From: Planctomycetota bacterium
GTDB lineage: Bacteria; Planctomycetota; Planctomycetia; Pirellulales; Pirellulaceae
Assembly (NCBI GenBank): GCA_027622275.1
Contig: JAQBZB010000022.1
Location: 1-53,676 of the forward strand
Length of the DNA stretch: 53,676 bases
Direction: 5' to 3'
Part shown: positions 7,617-16,070 of the stretch, piece by piece
Layout of the letters: the number at the start of each line of letters is the position of its first letter
How positions within the stretch are numbered: the first letter of the stretch is position 1
Notes under the pieces: model-generated
What the model saw: only the letters and a program-made list of their open reading frames with translations
Told to the model about the DNA's origin: nothing
Database searches by the model: none
Program-made: the position numbers and the translations under genes

Positions 7617-9848
7617 CTAAGAATGTTGACGAGGCGCAGGGAGCGTCGTGAGGTTCTGGACAGGCGTTGATGGCGAGCTTCCATTGACAGGCAGCCCGCG
7701 CCGTGTCATGAGACGCGGTTCGCTCAACACGCGGACCACGACATACCACAGCACCAACACGACCGCGATCACTCCCACCAACGCCCAGATTCCTTCGCGT
7801 TTGAGCGTCGCGCCGAGATTGCGGACCGGCTCCATCGCTTTGGCGTAGCGCTGCTGAACCAAGACGATCATCTGTTGGCCGCCTTCCAGCCCATCCGGCA
7901 GTCGGACCAATTTGGTCGCCGGTATCCACTCGCCGCGGAACGCTTCGCCGCCTGCGGCTTGTGCGACGGGATCGCGATACCGGTAATTCGCGTCGGACTG
8001 CAACTTCAGCAACTGCTGGTCGTCGATTCGAAACTGGCTGGCAGCACCGGTACCGGTCGCGGCGAGTTGATCGAACAACGGATGCTGCAGGATCACGCCG
8101 TAGTTCGGCCCCTGCCTGCCGTCGATCAGGACGACAAATTGATCGGGATCATAATTCGTCCGCAAGTACGCGAAGTCGCCCAAGTTAATCGTCAACGCCA
8201 GCACGCCAAGTATCTCCACAGGCGGATCATCACTCGCAAAGATCGGTGTCGAGATGGCGACTTTCCAGATACCGGTCGTCGTCGATCGAAAGGCCGCTGA
8301 AAAATGTGTCTTCGTGATGGGGCTGACGTCTCGCGCAGCCCGATTTTGCCAGTCGACGCGGCTGTCGCTCAACTCCGCGGGCCCGCCGTGGAAATAGGTG
8401 CGATACGAGTAGTTCCAACCCGCGGATCGGTTGACCGTCGTGGGGTCGTCGTAAGCAGCGGCGAGCATCCGGCCATGCTTGTCAACAACGAACATACTGG
8501 CGAGCTTCAGATCATCCGAGTCCTCGTTCAAGCCCTGTAGATACGAATCGACTCGCTCCTGAAGATAATCGTGCAGCTGCTGTCGCTGCGGATCGGCGAG
8601 GAACGACTCGCGCAGTTTCTCGATCGTCTCGGACGTTGTCCCCGGTTCGTTCATCTGTTGCACGATGTCCGACGGCGCGACTGCGTCGAACATCTGATGC
8701 AGCATCGGCCGCCGGGCTTCGTCTCGCACGGCACGAAAGTACTGACGAACCTCGGCCTCGATGGAGTCGGCGGCGTAGTCTGCCGTCACAGCGCTCGTCT
8801 GCTTGGCCGTCCGCGTCGCGATTACTTCTGATTCGCTCAACGCGTCGTCGTACCCGCGTAGCCCGAACAACGCCATCACGACGAACAACAGCAGCGGTCC
8901 GACGAAACCAAGGAACATCAGCGGCCGACGAACCTTGGCCACGTCACGCGCATTCAACGCATCGAGTACGGCCTGGACGTTGGGGAAGCGGCGATCAGGA
9001 CTGACGGCGAGACAGCGATCGATGACGTCCAACAGCGCGCGATCGATACCAGGAACACGCCGATGTTCCGTCGGAATGGGTGCTGTACGGATGGCGTTCT
9101 GATAGCGTGCGAGTCGTGTCTCCAGGTCGTGGGCGGCTTCGATTCCTTTCACATGCGTTTCGCTGCGATACGGCGGGCTGCCCGTCAACATGCAGAACAA
9201 TATCGCGCCCAAGGCATACACGTCCCATCGGGCATCCGGCATCGCGGTCAGGTCCGCCTGCTCGGGCGCCATGTAAAACAGCGTGCCGAGCGACGGTGAT
9301 TGTTCGTGCGAGAGACGTGACTGGCCGAAGTCCGCCAGCCGCGGCTTGTTGTCTTGATCGAGCAGGATGTTCGCCGGCTTCAGATCACAGTGCAGCACAC
9401 CCTTGCCGTGCGCGTGCATCAAACCAACGGCCACTTCCGCAAAGATGTCGGCCGCTTCCCCGACCGGCAATGGACCGCTCTGTCGCAGTAAGTCTTCGAG
9501 CGATCCGTTCTCGATGAACTCCATGACGTAATACGGCGGTTCAGCATCCCAGCCGACGTCAAGCAACTGCACCACGTAGCGATCGGCGGACAGGTAGACC
9601 AGCTTCTCCACCTCGCGCGATAAAAGTGTCCAGTCGACTCCCGATCGATGTGCAAAGAATTTGATGGCGACTTGCCGGCCGGTGTTTTGGTCCACGCCCA
9701 CCCACACTTCTCCGTACGCTCCGCGACCCAGTAATCGCTGGGCGTCGTAGCCGGGCACGTCGACAGGAGGGCGCGCAGTCTTTAGACTCAGCTCGCGCGC
9801 CTGCTGCTCTTCTTCGATTGATTGGTGTTGGGTGCGGTCCAGAGTCAT
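7617..9848 (-). CDS. Ser/Thr protein kinase with extracytoplasmic Cache-like sensor domain
   Basis: Transmembrane receptor kinase. The N-terminal kinase domain (about 35-300) has GRGAYG (41-46), lysine 63 in AIKFF, DFG (173-175) and APE (194-196). The catalytic loop is HCDLKPAN (153-160): the usual arginine of HRD is cysteine, while the aspartate and lysine remain, so activity is likely but activation-loop control may differ. A helix at 310-330 and a second at about 686-706 flank an outer region of some 350 residues that looks like a double Cache sensor (SMFVVDKHGRMLAA, SYRTYFHGG, GVLALTINLGDF). The product thus senses a small molecule outside and phosphorylates proteins inside. It is transcribed divergently from the amidohydrolase gene with only 46 bases between starts, so promoters must be shared or overlap. 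Confidence 0.9.
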   Translation of the reverse strand: MTLDRTQHQSIEEEQQARELSLKTARPPVDVPGYDAQRLLGRGAYGEVWVGVDQNTGRQVAIKFFAHRSGVDWTLLSREVEKLVYLSADRYVVQLLDVGWDAEPPYYVMEFIENGSLEDLLRQSGPLPVGEAADIFAEVAVGLMHAHGKGVLHCDLKPANILLDQDNKPRLADFGQSRLSHEQSPSLGTLFYMAPEQADLTAMPDARWDVYALGAILFCMLTGSPPYRSETHVKGIEAAHDLETRLARYQNAIRTAPIPTEHRRVPGIDRALLDVIDRCLAVSPDRRFPNVQAVLDALNARDVAKVRRPLMFLGFVGPLLLFVVMALFGLRGYDDALSESEVIATRTAKQTSAVTADYAADSIEAEVRQYFRAVRDEARRPMLHQMFDAVAPSDIVQQMNEPGTTSETIEKLRESFLADPQRQQLHDYLQERVDSYLQGLNEDSDDLKLASMFVVDKHGRMLAAAYDDPTTVNRSAGWNYSYRTYFHGGPAELSDSRVDWQNRAARDVSPITKTHFSAAFRSTTTGIWKVAISTPIFASDDPPVEILGVLALTINLGDFAYLRTNYDPDQFVVLIDGRQGPNYGVILQHPLFDQLAATGTGAASQFRIDDQQLLKLQSDANYRYRDPVAQAAGGEAFRGEWIPATKLVRLPDGLEGGQQMIVLVQQRYAKAMEPVRNLGATLKREGIWALVGVIAVVLVLWYVVVRVLSEPRLMTRRGLPVNGSSPSTPVQNLTTLPAPRQHS

Positions 9849-9894
9849 GATGTTGTTATCGTATCACGCTTATTGATTGCTGAGGAGACTTGCG

Positions 9895-11091
9895 ATGCGT
9901 TGCCTTTCGCCGCTGTTCTTGCTCCTGTCGCTCTCCACGTGGACGCCTCCATTGCAAGCCCAGGAGAACTTAACGCCGGAATTGGACGGTCGACAGGGAC
10001 GCGAGCTGCTGCTGAAAAACTTTCGGCCAAAGTCGAAGCTCCGAGTTCCACAGACCGACTTGCAGCGAGCCAAGTTCCCGGTCGTCGACATTCACACTCA
10101 CTTTCGCTACCGCTTTCGGCACTCGCCCGAGCAACTGGACGCCTTCGTTGAACTGATGGACCGAAACAACATCGCCGTGTGCGTGAGCCTGGACGGGCAA
10201 CTCGGGGACGACTTCCGCGAGCACGCGGCGTATTTGTGGACGAAGTATCCGAACCGCTTCATGATCTTCGCCAATATCGACTGGCAAGGCGACGGTGCGG
10301 TCGACGATCCGGCGACTTGGGCTTGTCATCGCGATGACTTTGCCGCGCGGACTGTCGAGCGGCTGGTCGAGGCCAAGCAACTGGGAGCCAGCGGGCTGAA
10401 GCTGTTCAAACAGTTTGGACTCGGCTACCGAAACCCCGACGGTTCGCTGCTGAAAATTGATGATCCGCGGTGGGACCCCATTTGGAAGGCATGCGGCGAA
10501 CTGGGGCTTCCCGTGATCATTCACACGGCCGACCCGGCTGCCTTTTTTGACGAGATCGATGATACCAACGAACGCTGGGAAGAACTGCACCGGCACCCCG
10601 AGTGGAGCTTTCGCGCCGGGAAGTTTCCAAGTCGCGAGGAGTTATTGGCAGCCCGCAATCGCGTGATCAAGCGGCATCCGAATACCGTCTTCATCGGAGC
10701 GCATGTCGCTAACAACTCGGAAGATCTTGCCACGGTCAGCGAGTGGCTGAGTGAATACCCAAATCTCTACGTCGGGTTCGCCTCGCGGATCGGTGAACTC
10801 GGGCGGCAGCCTTACACGGCGCGGCGTTTCTTTCTCGAGCACGCGGATCGCATCTTATTCAGCACAGACGGGCCCTGGCCGGAAACGCGGATTCGTTTGT
10901 ACTGGCGATTCCTCGAAACCTACGACGAATACTTTCCGTACTCCGAGAAAGAATTCCCCCCGCAGGGATTCTGGAACATCTACGGAATTGGCCTGCCCGA
11001 TGACGTGTTGAAGAAGGTCTATCACACGAATGCGTTGCGGCTCATTCCGGGACTGAAGGCGAACTTCACGGAGGTCACGCGCGGGAAGTAA
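9895..11091 (+). CDS. Exported amidohydrolase-fold (TIM-barrel) metal-dependent hydrolase
   Basis: Member of the amidohydrolase_2 group. Metal-binding residues are H67 and H69 in DIHTHF, a histidine near 209 in VIIHTADP, a histidine near 270 in FIGAHVANN and an aspartate near 325 in LFSTDGP. The substrate cannot be told; relatives include decarboxylases and lactonases. The ATG at 9895 is preceded by GAGGAG at good distance, and the N-terminus MRCLSPLFLLLSLSTW with QAQ is a typical signal peptide, so the enzyme works outside the cytoplasmic membrane. The frame is open from 9877, but that start has no ribosome site. It is divergent from the Cache kinase, which may regulate or be induced with it. 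Confidence 0.85.
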   Translation: MRCLSPLFLLLSLSTWTPPLQAQENLTPELDGRQGRELLLKNFRPKSKLRVPQTDLQRAKFPVVDIHTHFRYRFRHSPEQLDAFVELMDRNNIAVCVSLDGQLGDDFREHAAYLWTKYPNRFMIFANIDWQGDGAVDDPATWACHRDDFAARTVERLVEAKQLGASGLKLFKQFGLGYRNPDGSLLKIDDPRWDPIWKACGELGLPVIIHTADPAAFFDEIDDTNERWEELHRHPEWSFRAGKFPSREELLAARNRVIKRHPNTVFIGAHVANNSEDLATVSEWLSEYPNLYVGFASRIGELGRQPYTARRFFLEHADRILFSTDGPWPETRIRLYWRFLETYDEYFPYSEKEFPPQGFWNIYGIGLPDDVLKKVYHTNALRLIPGLKANFTEVTRGK

Positions 11092-11188
11092 CTTTGGGCG
11101 ACGCCCATTCCTCTCGCAACTAGTGAAAAGGTTCGAGTATGCGTATGATTGACTTAAGTACGGTTGCCGTCGGCGATGAGAGCGGAGA

Positions 11189-11401
11189 ATGCCACGAAAG
11201 ATTCGCGAACTGATTAAAGATCTGAAGGCCGCGGGATTTGAAGCCATTCCAGGCGGTGGCAAAGGATCGCATCGTAAGTTCACTCGCGAGGGGTTTACGG
11301 GCGCTGTGACGCTCAGCGGTCACGATGGCGATGATGCCAAGCCCTATCAAGAGAAGCAAGTGCGACAAGCCATTGACGAGGTCCAAGATGAAAGCGAGTG
11401 A
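11189..11401 (+). CDS. hicA: HicA-family mRNA interferase toxin
   Basis: Seventy-residue toxin of the HicAB type II toxin-antitoxin family; HicA folds as a small double-stranded-RNA-binding-like domain and cuts mRNA. The hallmark catalytic histidine is H28 in KGSHRKF, preceded by the usual lysine/glycine stretch PGGGKGSH. The N-terminal helix RELIKDLKAAGFE is typical. A purine-rich GAGAGCGGAGA runs up to the ATG. The end overlaps the antitoxin start by 14 bases, showing translational coupling in toxin-first order, as is usual for hicAB. Confidence 0.92.
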   Translation: MPRKIRELIKDLKAAGFEAIPGGGKGSHRKFTREGFTGAVTLSGHDGDDAKPYQEKQVRQAIDEVQDESE

Positions 11402-11609
11402 CCAATATCACAAATGGGTCGAATGGAGCGACGAAGACCAAACCTACCTGGGAAAGTGCCCGGATCTTATCACCGGTATACACGGGGATGATCCACGACA
11501 CGTGTACGCGGACTTGTGCGACGTCGTTGAGGACGTCATTCGCCACTTCGAATCGACTGGCCGCCCGCTCCCGCCGTCCCGAGTTCGCCCGATGCAGGAA
11601 GTCATTTAG
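11388..11609 (+). CDS. hicB: HicB-family antitoxin, short form
   Basis: Antitoxin that binds and neutralises HicA. Starting at the ATG at 11388 it has 73 residues with the HicB pattern YHKWVEWSDEDQTYLGKCPDL, GIHGDDPRHVY and a following helix LCDVVEDVIRHF. It ends soon after the partial RNase H-like fold and lacks the C-terminal helix-turn-helix or ribbon-helix-helix that many HicB proteins use to repress their own promoter. The frame runs open from 11325 inside hicA, but the internal ATG fits the family length. Confidence 0.88.
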   Translation: MKASDQYHKWVEWSDEDQTYLGKCPDLITGIHGDDPRHVYADLCDVVEDVIRHFESTGRPLPPSRVRPMQEVI

Positions 11610-11613
11610 CCTC

Positions 11614-11669
11614 AGGAAACTTGCCGTCCGGCGGAGAGATTCACCGCCCTCGGACGCGCAAACTTTCCT
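11614..11669 (+). terminator. Imperfect hairpin after hicB
   Basis: Arms AGGAAACTTGCCGTCCGGC and the complementary GGACGCGCAAACTTTCCT (ending at 11669) form a long imperfect stem, with GGCGG/CCGCC near the loop. It begins five bases after the hicB stop. There is no run of T directly after it, so it may be a REP-type palindrome that stabilises the transcript end rather than a classical terminator. Confidence 0.4.
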
Positions 11670-11817
11670 AATTTGCCGCGTGTTCCATAGAATCTAGGTG
11701 GTTTTTTGTCGTAGACCCGAGAACTGGCGACATCTTGGTCGACGTACTTAACCCCTTGGACGTACAATCATTAGGCAATCCTGCTGCCCGACAATAATTT
11801 GTGCCGATTCTAACGAT

Positions 11818-14238
11818 ATGGCAAACAATCCTGCTGGTCCTCGCATCCCGAGACGAATCCGCCGCGCCCTGGCTGGGTTGCGGTGGCGGATTCGTGCGTA
11901 CGTGGTTGTCGAGGGACTGTCGGTCGCGGTGATTTGGCTTTGCCTCACGTTCTGGGCGGGGTTGGCGCTCGACTACCTGCCAATTCTGGTCGGGGCGGAC
12001 GAGATGCCTCGCGTGGCTCGAGCCTGTTTGCTGGTCGGGATTGCGATCATCTTGGGCGTCATCTTGTATCGCTGGATCTTGCGAAGAGCCTTCGTGCGGA
12101 TGGCCGATCGGAGCATGGCGATATTACTCGAGCGGCGATACCGACAGTTTCGCGATAGCTTGATCACCTCGGTCGAACTGGGCGGTGCCGCTGCCCGCTC
12201 GATCGAACACACGTCTACTAAAGACCGTTCTCCTGAATACAGTGCGACGATGCTCGCTGAAACAGAAGACGATGCGTTACAGAATTTGAGCCGCGTTCGG
12301 CTGGGCAGCATCTTCGATGCGCGGCCTTTGCTGTTCAGCCTCGTCGGAGCGATCGTGCTTGTCGCGACGATTGGCGGCGCGATTGCCGCGGATCAACGAT
12401 TTGAGACAAACTTTCTGGAACTCGGTTTCCGAAGGTTGTACCTGCTCGAAGACGACCCCTGGCCGCGCAGTGCCGCGATCGAGATCGTTGGCGTTCAGGT
12501 ACAGCGAGACGAACCCGACGCGGGTGATGAGGCAGGCGACTCGCTGATTGAGTTCAGCGGTGGCCGGTTGAAGGTCGCTCGCGGTGCGAGTGTCAGCCTG
12601 TTCGTCCGGGCCGATGCTGGTGCGAAGAAGGTGCCGGATGTCTGTTCCGTCTACTACATGACGGCCGAAGGAGGTCGCGGACGCGTCAACATGACTCGTG
12701 TCGGTCGGATTCGCAATGGCTATCAGAACTATCGCTACGATGGCAAACCGCTGAAAGGGATTCTCAGCAACGTCAAGTTCGATGTGGTCGGCTTCGATCA
12801 TCGCCTGCGGGATTATGAAATCGAAGTTGTCGAAAGCCCGGTTGTCGTTGCCGCAACGCTCGATTGCACCTTTCCCGAGTATATGGTGAATGAGGAACTT
12901 GCCTCATGGCTGCCGCGCACGATTCCATTGACGACCGCGACTCAGTTGCCGCTCGGCACGAGGTTCACCTTGCGAGGTCATACCAATAAGCCGCTCGCAA
13001 GCGCTTTGCTGAACGACACCGACAGCGGTGAACCGCTCCCGATTACGATCTCGCCCGGAAAGAACGCATTCTGGTTTGATGTGTTGAAGCTGTCCGGGAA
13101 CTTGTCACTCGAAGTGACGCCGATCGATACGGACGGTATCGCCTCCGACAAGCCGTATCGCATTTACATCGTTGGTGTCGAAGATCAACCGCCGACGGTG
13201 AACGTGCGTCTGCAAGGAATCGGTACGGCGGTGACGCCTGACGTGATGATCACCGTCCAGGGAAAGATCGAGGACGATTACGAGGTGGCCAGCAGTGCGT
13301 TCGAGGTGACGGTCAACGACGGTGATCCGCGCTCGCAATCGTTCGCGCTTCAATCGGGCGGCAGCGTCGATGCTTCGATCGACTTTCGCGAACAGCGGAG
13401 CGAAAGTGACGGCATCAAGCTACAACCGAACGACCGACTCAGCCTCGCCGTGATCGCAACCGACAAATTTGATCTTGGTCAAGCTGCGAATGTAGGCACC
13501 GGCGATCACTATCAGATCGAAGTCGTGACACCCGACAAGTTACTTTCGATGCTGGAGGCTCGCGAATTGGGACTCCGGCGTCGATTCGAGCAGATTCGAG
13601 ACGAGATGACTGAGTTGCGGCAGTCGCTCGTACGCGTGAAGAACGAAGGCCCGGCGACCGCGGAAGCCAACGTTGAGCCCGGCGAAGCGGTGGCGAGCGG
13701 AACCGAACCGGCGGAGCCGGGTAACATTGAAGCGGCAGTCGAACGCACCTGGTCGCTACGTTTGCTCCGCAGTCAGCGAGCGCAACTGCAAAGCGAAAAG
13801 TCGGCCCAAGAGACGCTGGGCGTCGCTGCCTCGTTCGGCGATATCCGTGCCGAGTTGATCAACAATCGCGTCGATACGGAAGACCGGAAGCGGCGGCTTC
13901 AGGAACAGGTCGTTGATCCGCTCCAGGCGATTGGCGAGACGATGTTCCCGGAACTCGATCTCCGGCTCGCCGCGTTGAGCGAGCGATTGAATGCCCGTAG
14001 CAAAGAGGGAGCGGATTCTCACGCCGAGGATTCCGAAACCGTGTCGCGCGCCACCGCCGCCGTCGAACAAACGGATGAAATCCTCTTGGCAATCGACGCC
14101 GTTTTGCAGAACATGTTGGACATCGAAGATTTCAACGAACTGCTGGATCGGGTCCGCGACTTGATCGCTGACCAGCAAGGGTTGCTGGACGAAACGAAGA
14201 AAGCTCAGAAGCAACAGGTTCTGGACTTGCTTGAATAG
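11818..14238 (+). CDS. Large membrane protein with coiled-coil C-terminus, first gene of the protease/pseudoprotease operon
   Basis: I do not recognise a named family; the architecture recalls DUF4175-like proteins. Residues 30-58, 68-88 and about 170-190 are hydrophobic and should span the membrane. A long outer region of beta-sandwich character follows (about 200-570, for example VVAATLDCTFPEYM and LNVRLQGIG-type strands). Residues about 575-806 are strongly helical and charged (RELGLRRRFEQIRDEMTELR, later DLIADQQGLLDETKKAQK) and should form coiled coil. The start ATG at 11818 gives MANNPAGPR with a basic pre-membrane segment. The next gene begins 16 bases after the stop, and the six following genes are all exported, so this protein is the likely membrane anchor of an envelope complex. 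Confidence 0.75.
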   Translation: MANNPAGPRIPRRIRRALAGLRWRIRAYVVVEGLSVAVIWLCLTFWAGLALDYLPILVGADEMPRVARACLLVGIAIILGVILYRWILRRAFVRMADRSMAILLERRYRQFRDSLITSVELGGAAARSIEHTSTKDRSPEYSATMLAETEDDALQNLSRVRLGSIFDARPLLFSLVGAIVLVATIGGAIAADQRFETNFLELGFRRLYLLEDDPWPRSAAIEIVGVQVQRDEPDAGDEAGDSLIEFSGGRLKVARGASVSLFVRADAGAKKVPDVCSVYYMTAEGGRGRVNMTRVGRIRNGYQNYRYDGKPLKGILSNVKFDVVGFDHRLRDYEIEVVESPVVVAATLDCTFPEYMVNEELASWLPRTIPLTTATQLPLGTRFTLRGHTNKPLASALLNDTDSGEPLPITISPGKNAFWFDVLKLSGNLSLEVTPIDTDGIASDKPYRIYIVGVEDQPPTVNVRLQGIGTAVTPDVMITVQGKIEDDYEVASSAFEVTVNDGDPRSQSFALQSGGSVDASIDFREQRSESDGIKLQPNDRLSLAVIATDKFDLGQAANVGTGDHYQIEVVTPDKLLSMLEARELGLRRRFEQIRDEMTELRQSLVRVKNEGPATAEANVEPGEAVASGTEPAEPGNIEAAVERTWSLRLLRSQRAQLQSEKSAQETLGVAASFGDIRAELINNRVDTEDRKRRLQEQVVDPLQAIGETMFPELDLRLAALSERLNARSKEGADSHAEDSETVSRATAAVEQTDEILLAIDAVLQNMLDIEDFNELLDRVRDLIADQQGLLDETKKAQKQQVLDLLE

Positions 14239-14254
14239 GAACAGGAGACCTCCG

Positions 14255-16015
14255 ATGCGACGACTTAATCGAAACGCGCTATTGGCAATCGTTTTGTCCG
14301 CGGCATTCGGTGCTTCGACGACATCGAAGCTCGTTGGACAAGATGTCGAGACCGTCAAAGCCGCTGGTCCGTCGGTCGCAGAGTTGCAACGCAAGGCGGT
14401 CAGGATCGCCGCGAGCTACGACCAACTGGAGCAATTAGTCCTCCGCATGGCCGAGATCGAAGCACTCACCAACCCGCAACGCGCATCGCTGCTGAAGCGG
14501 GCGGCGCAGCAATCGTCCGAACGCCGGACCAAGAAGCAGTTGGACGAGACGGTCGCATTGCTCGTCCCTCCCGCCAAGCTCAAACGTGCCATCGACGAGC
14601 AAGAACGCGGCTTGGCCGACATGAAGTTGCTGCTGGAATTGCTGTTGAGCGAAGACCGGGCTGACCGCTTGAAAGCGGAAGAGCAACGCCTTCGTGATTA
14701 CATCAAGGAAATCGAACGGTTGATTAGTTTGCAGAAAACTGCGGAGGGGCGAACTCGCGGCGGCGTCGACCCAGCCAAACTCGCCGATGAACAGGATCGA
14801 ATCGCCGGTCGAACGGGCGATCTCGCTGAGCAGATCCGCAAAACGGAAGAAGGCGGAACCGAAAGTGATCCGAAAGAATCGGACGGCCAGTCCGAACCCA
14901 AGGAACCTTCCGGCAATGACCAGAAGCCAGATGAGGAGAAGCCTGGTGATCAGAAACCCAGTGAACCGAAACCCAGTGAACCGAAACCCGGTGATCAAAA
15001 ACCCGGTGAACCGAAGCTTGGTGAACCGAAACCTTCCGAGCCAAGCGATCCGCAAGATGGCTCGAAGCCGAGCGAGGGCGAACAAAAGCCGGGTGAGTCG
15101 CCGAGCGGTCAACCGCAACAAGGCGAACCGCAACAAGGCGAGCAACAGCCAGGTGAACAGAATCAACAGCAGGACGATGCCAATCCGGCTCGCAAGCGAT
15201 TACAAGCCGCCGAGGAGCGAATGCGCGAGGCGCAGAAGCGGCTGGAGGAGGCCAAACGCGACGAAGCCGTCGAAGAACAGGAAAAGGCGCGTCACGAACT
15301 CGAAAAGGCCAAGGCCGAGCTGGAAGAAATCTTGCGTCAGCTGCGTGAAGAGGAAGTTGGACGGACGTTGGCGATGCTGGAAGGCCGGTTTCGGCGGATG
15401 CTTGAAAAGCAATTAGAGATCTTCGAGTCGACGAAACGGCTCGACATGATCGCGGCCGATGAACGCGGACGTCAGGTGGATATTCAGGCCAGCAAACTTG
15501 GTTTCGACGAGACCAAGCTGGCTGTCGAGGCCGATAAGGCTCTGCTGCTCTTGCACGAAGAGGGATCATCGGTCGCGTTCCCCGAAACCGTCGCGGTGAT
15601 GCGGGACGATATGCAACAAGTCGCGGATCGACTCGCGTCGACAAAGATCGGCACGATTACGCAAGGGATCGAAGAAGAGATCATCACCGCGCTGGAAGAA
15701 ATGATTGCCGCCTTGCAACAAGCCCAACAAGACCTGGAAGAAAAGCAGCAGCAGCAAGAGCAGCAGCAAGGAAAGCCCATGCAGCCGGGCGAGGAGCCGC
15801 TTGTCGACCAAATCGCCGAATTGAAGATGATTCGTGCGTTGCAGATGCGAGTGAACACGCGGACAACACGTTACGCAAGCTTGCTCGAAAACAGTAACGA
15901 CCTCGTTGGCCAAGCCGATGACGAAGAGCTGCGTGAGTCGCTCGTGAAGCTTGGCGAGCGTCAGGAGCGAATTCACGAAGTCACGAAGGACATTGTCGTT
16001 GGGAAGAACAAGTAG
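14255..16015 (+). CDS. Exported coiled-coil protein with EPKP/GDQKP repeats
   Basis: Unknown 586-residue exported protein. A signal peptide (MRRLNRNALLAIVLSAAFG) is followed by helical coiled coil at about 30-170, a charged low-complexity stretch (about 205-300) of repeating KPSEPKPGDQ-type units and PQQGEPQQGEQ, more coiled coil (about 310-370, RMREAQKRLEEAKRDEA) and a glutamine-rich helix near 490-515. The repeat zone should be extended, unstructured and acidic-basic mixed, like a wall- or peptidoglycan-spanning spacer. The ATG at 14255 follows ACAGGAGAC; a TTG at 14231 would be in frame but adds a poor N-terminus. It sits 16 bases after the membrane-protein gene and shares its coiled-coil character, so the two may bind each other. 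Confidence 0.75.
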   Translation: MRRLNRNALLAIVLSAAFGASTTSKLVGQDVETVKAAGPSVAELQRKAVRIAASYDQLEQLVLRMAEIEALTNPQRASLLKRAAQQSSERRTKKQLDETVALLVPPAKLKRAIDEQERGLADMKLLLELLLSEDRADRLKAEEQRLRDYIKEIERLISLQKTAEGRTRGGVDPAKLADEQDRIAGRTGDLAEQIRKTEEGGTESDPKESDGQSEPKEPSGNDQKPDEEKPGDQKPSEPKPSEPKPGDQKPGEPKLGEPKPSEPSDPQDGSKPSEGEQKPGESPSGQPQQGEPQQGEQQPGEQNQQQDDANPARKRLQAAEERMREAQKRLEEAKRDEAVEEQEKARHELEKAKAELEEILRQLREEEVGRTLAMLEGRFRRMLEKQLEIFESTKRLDMIAADERGRQVDIQASKLGFDETKLAVEADKALLLLHEEGSSVAFPETVAVMRDDMQQVADRLASTKIGTITQGIEEEIITALEEMIAALQQAQQDLEEKQQQQEQQQGKPMQPGEEPLVDQIAELKMIRALQMRVNTRTTRYASLLENSNDLVGQADDEELRESLVKLGERQERIHEVTKDIVVGKNK

Positions 16016-16070
16016 CTAGTCCTTGTTCACTCCGCGAACAACAACGAAGAAGATTCGCAAAGGATCGATT

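Noticed and set aside
7024-7929. 301-codon minus-strand open frame covering the ferritin-like gene
   Set aside because: It spans a gene with clear diiron motifs and overlaps the kinase end; no domain.
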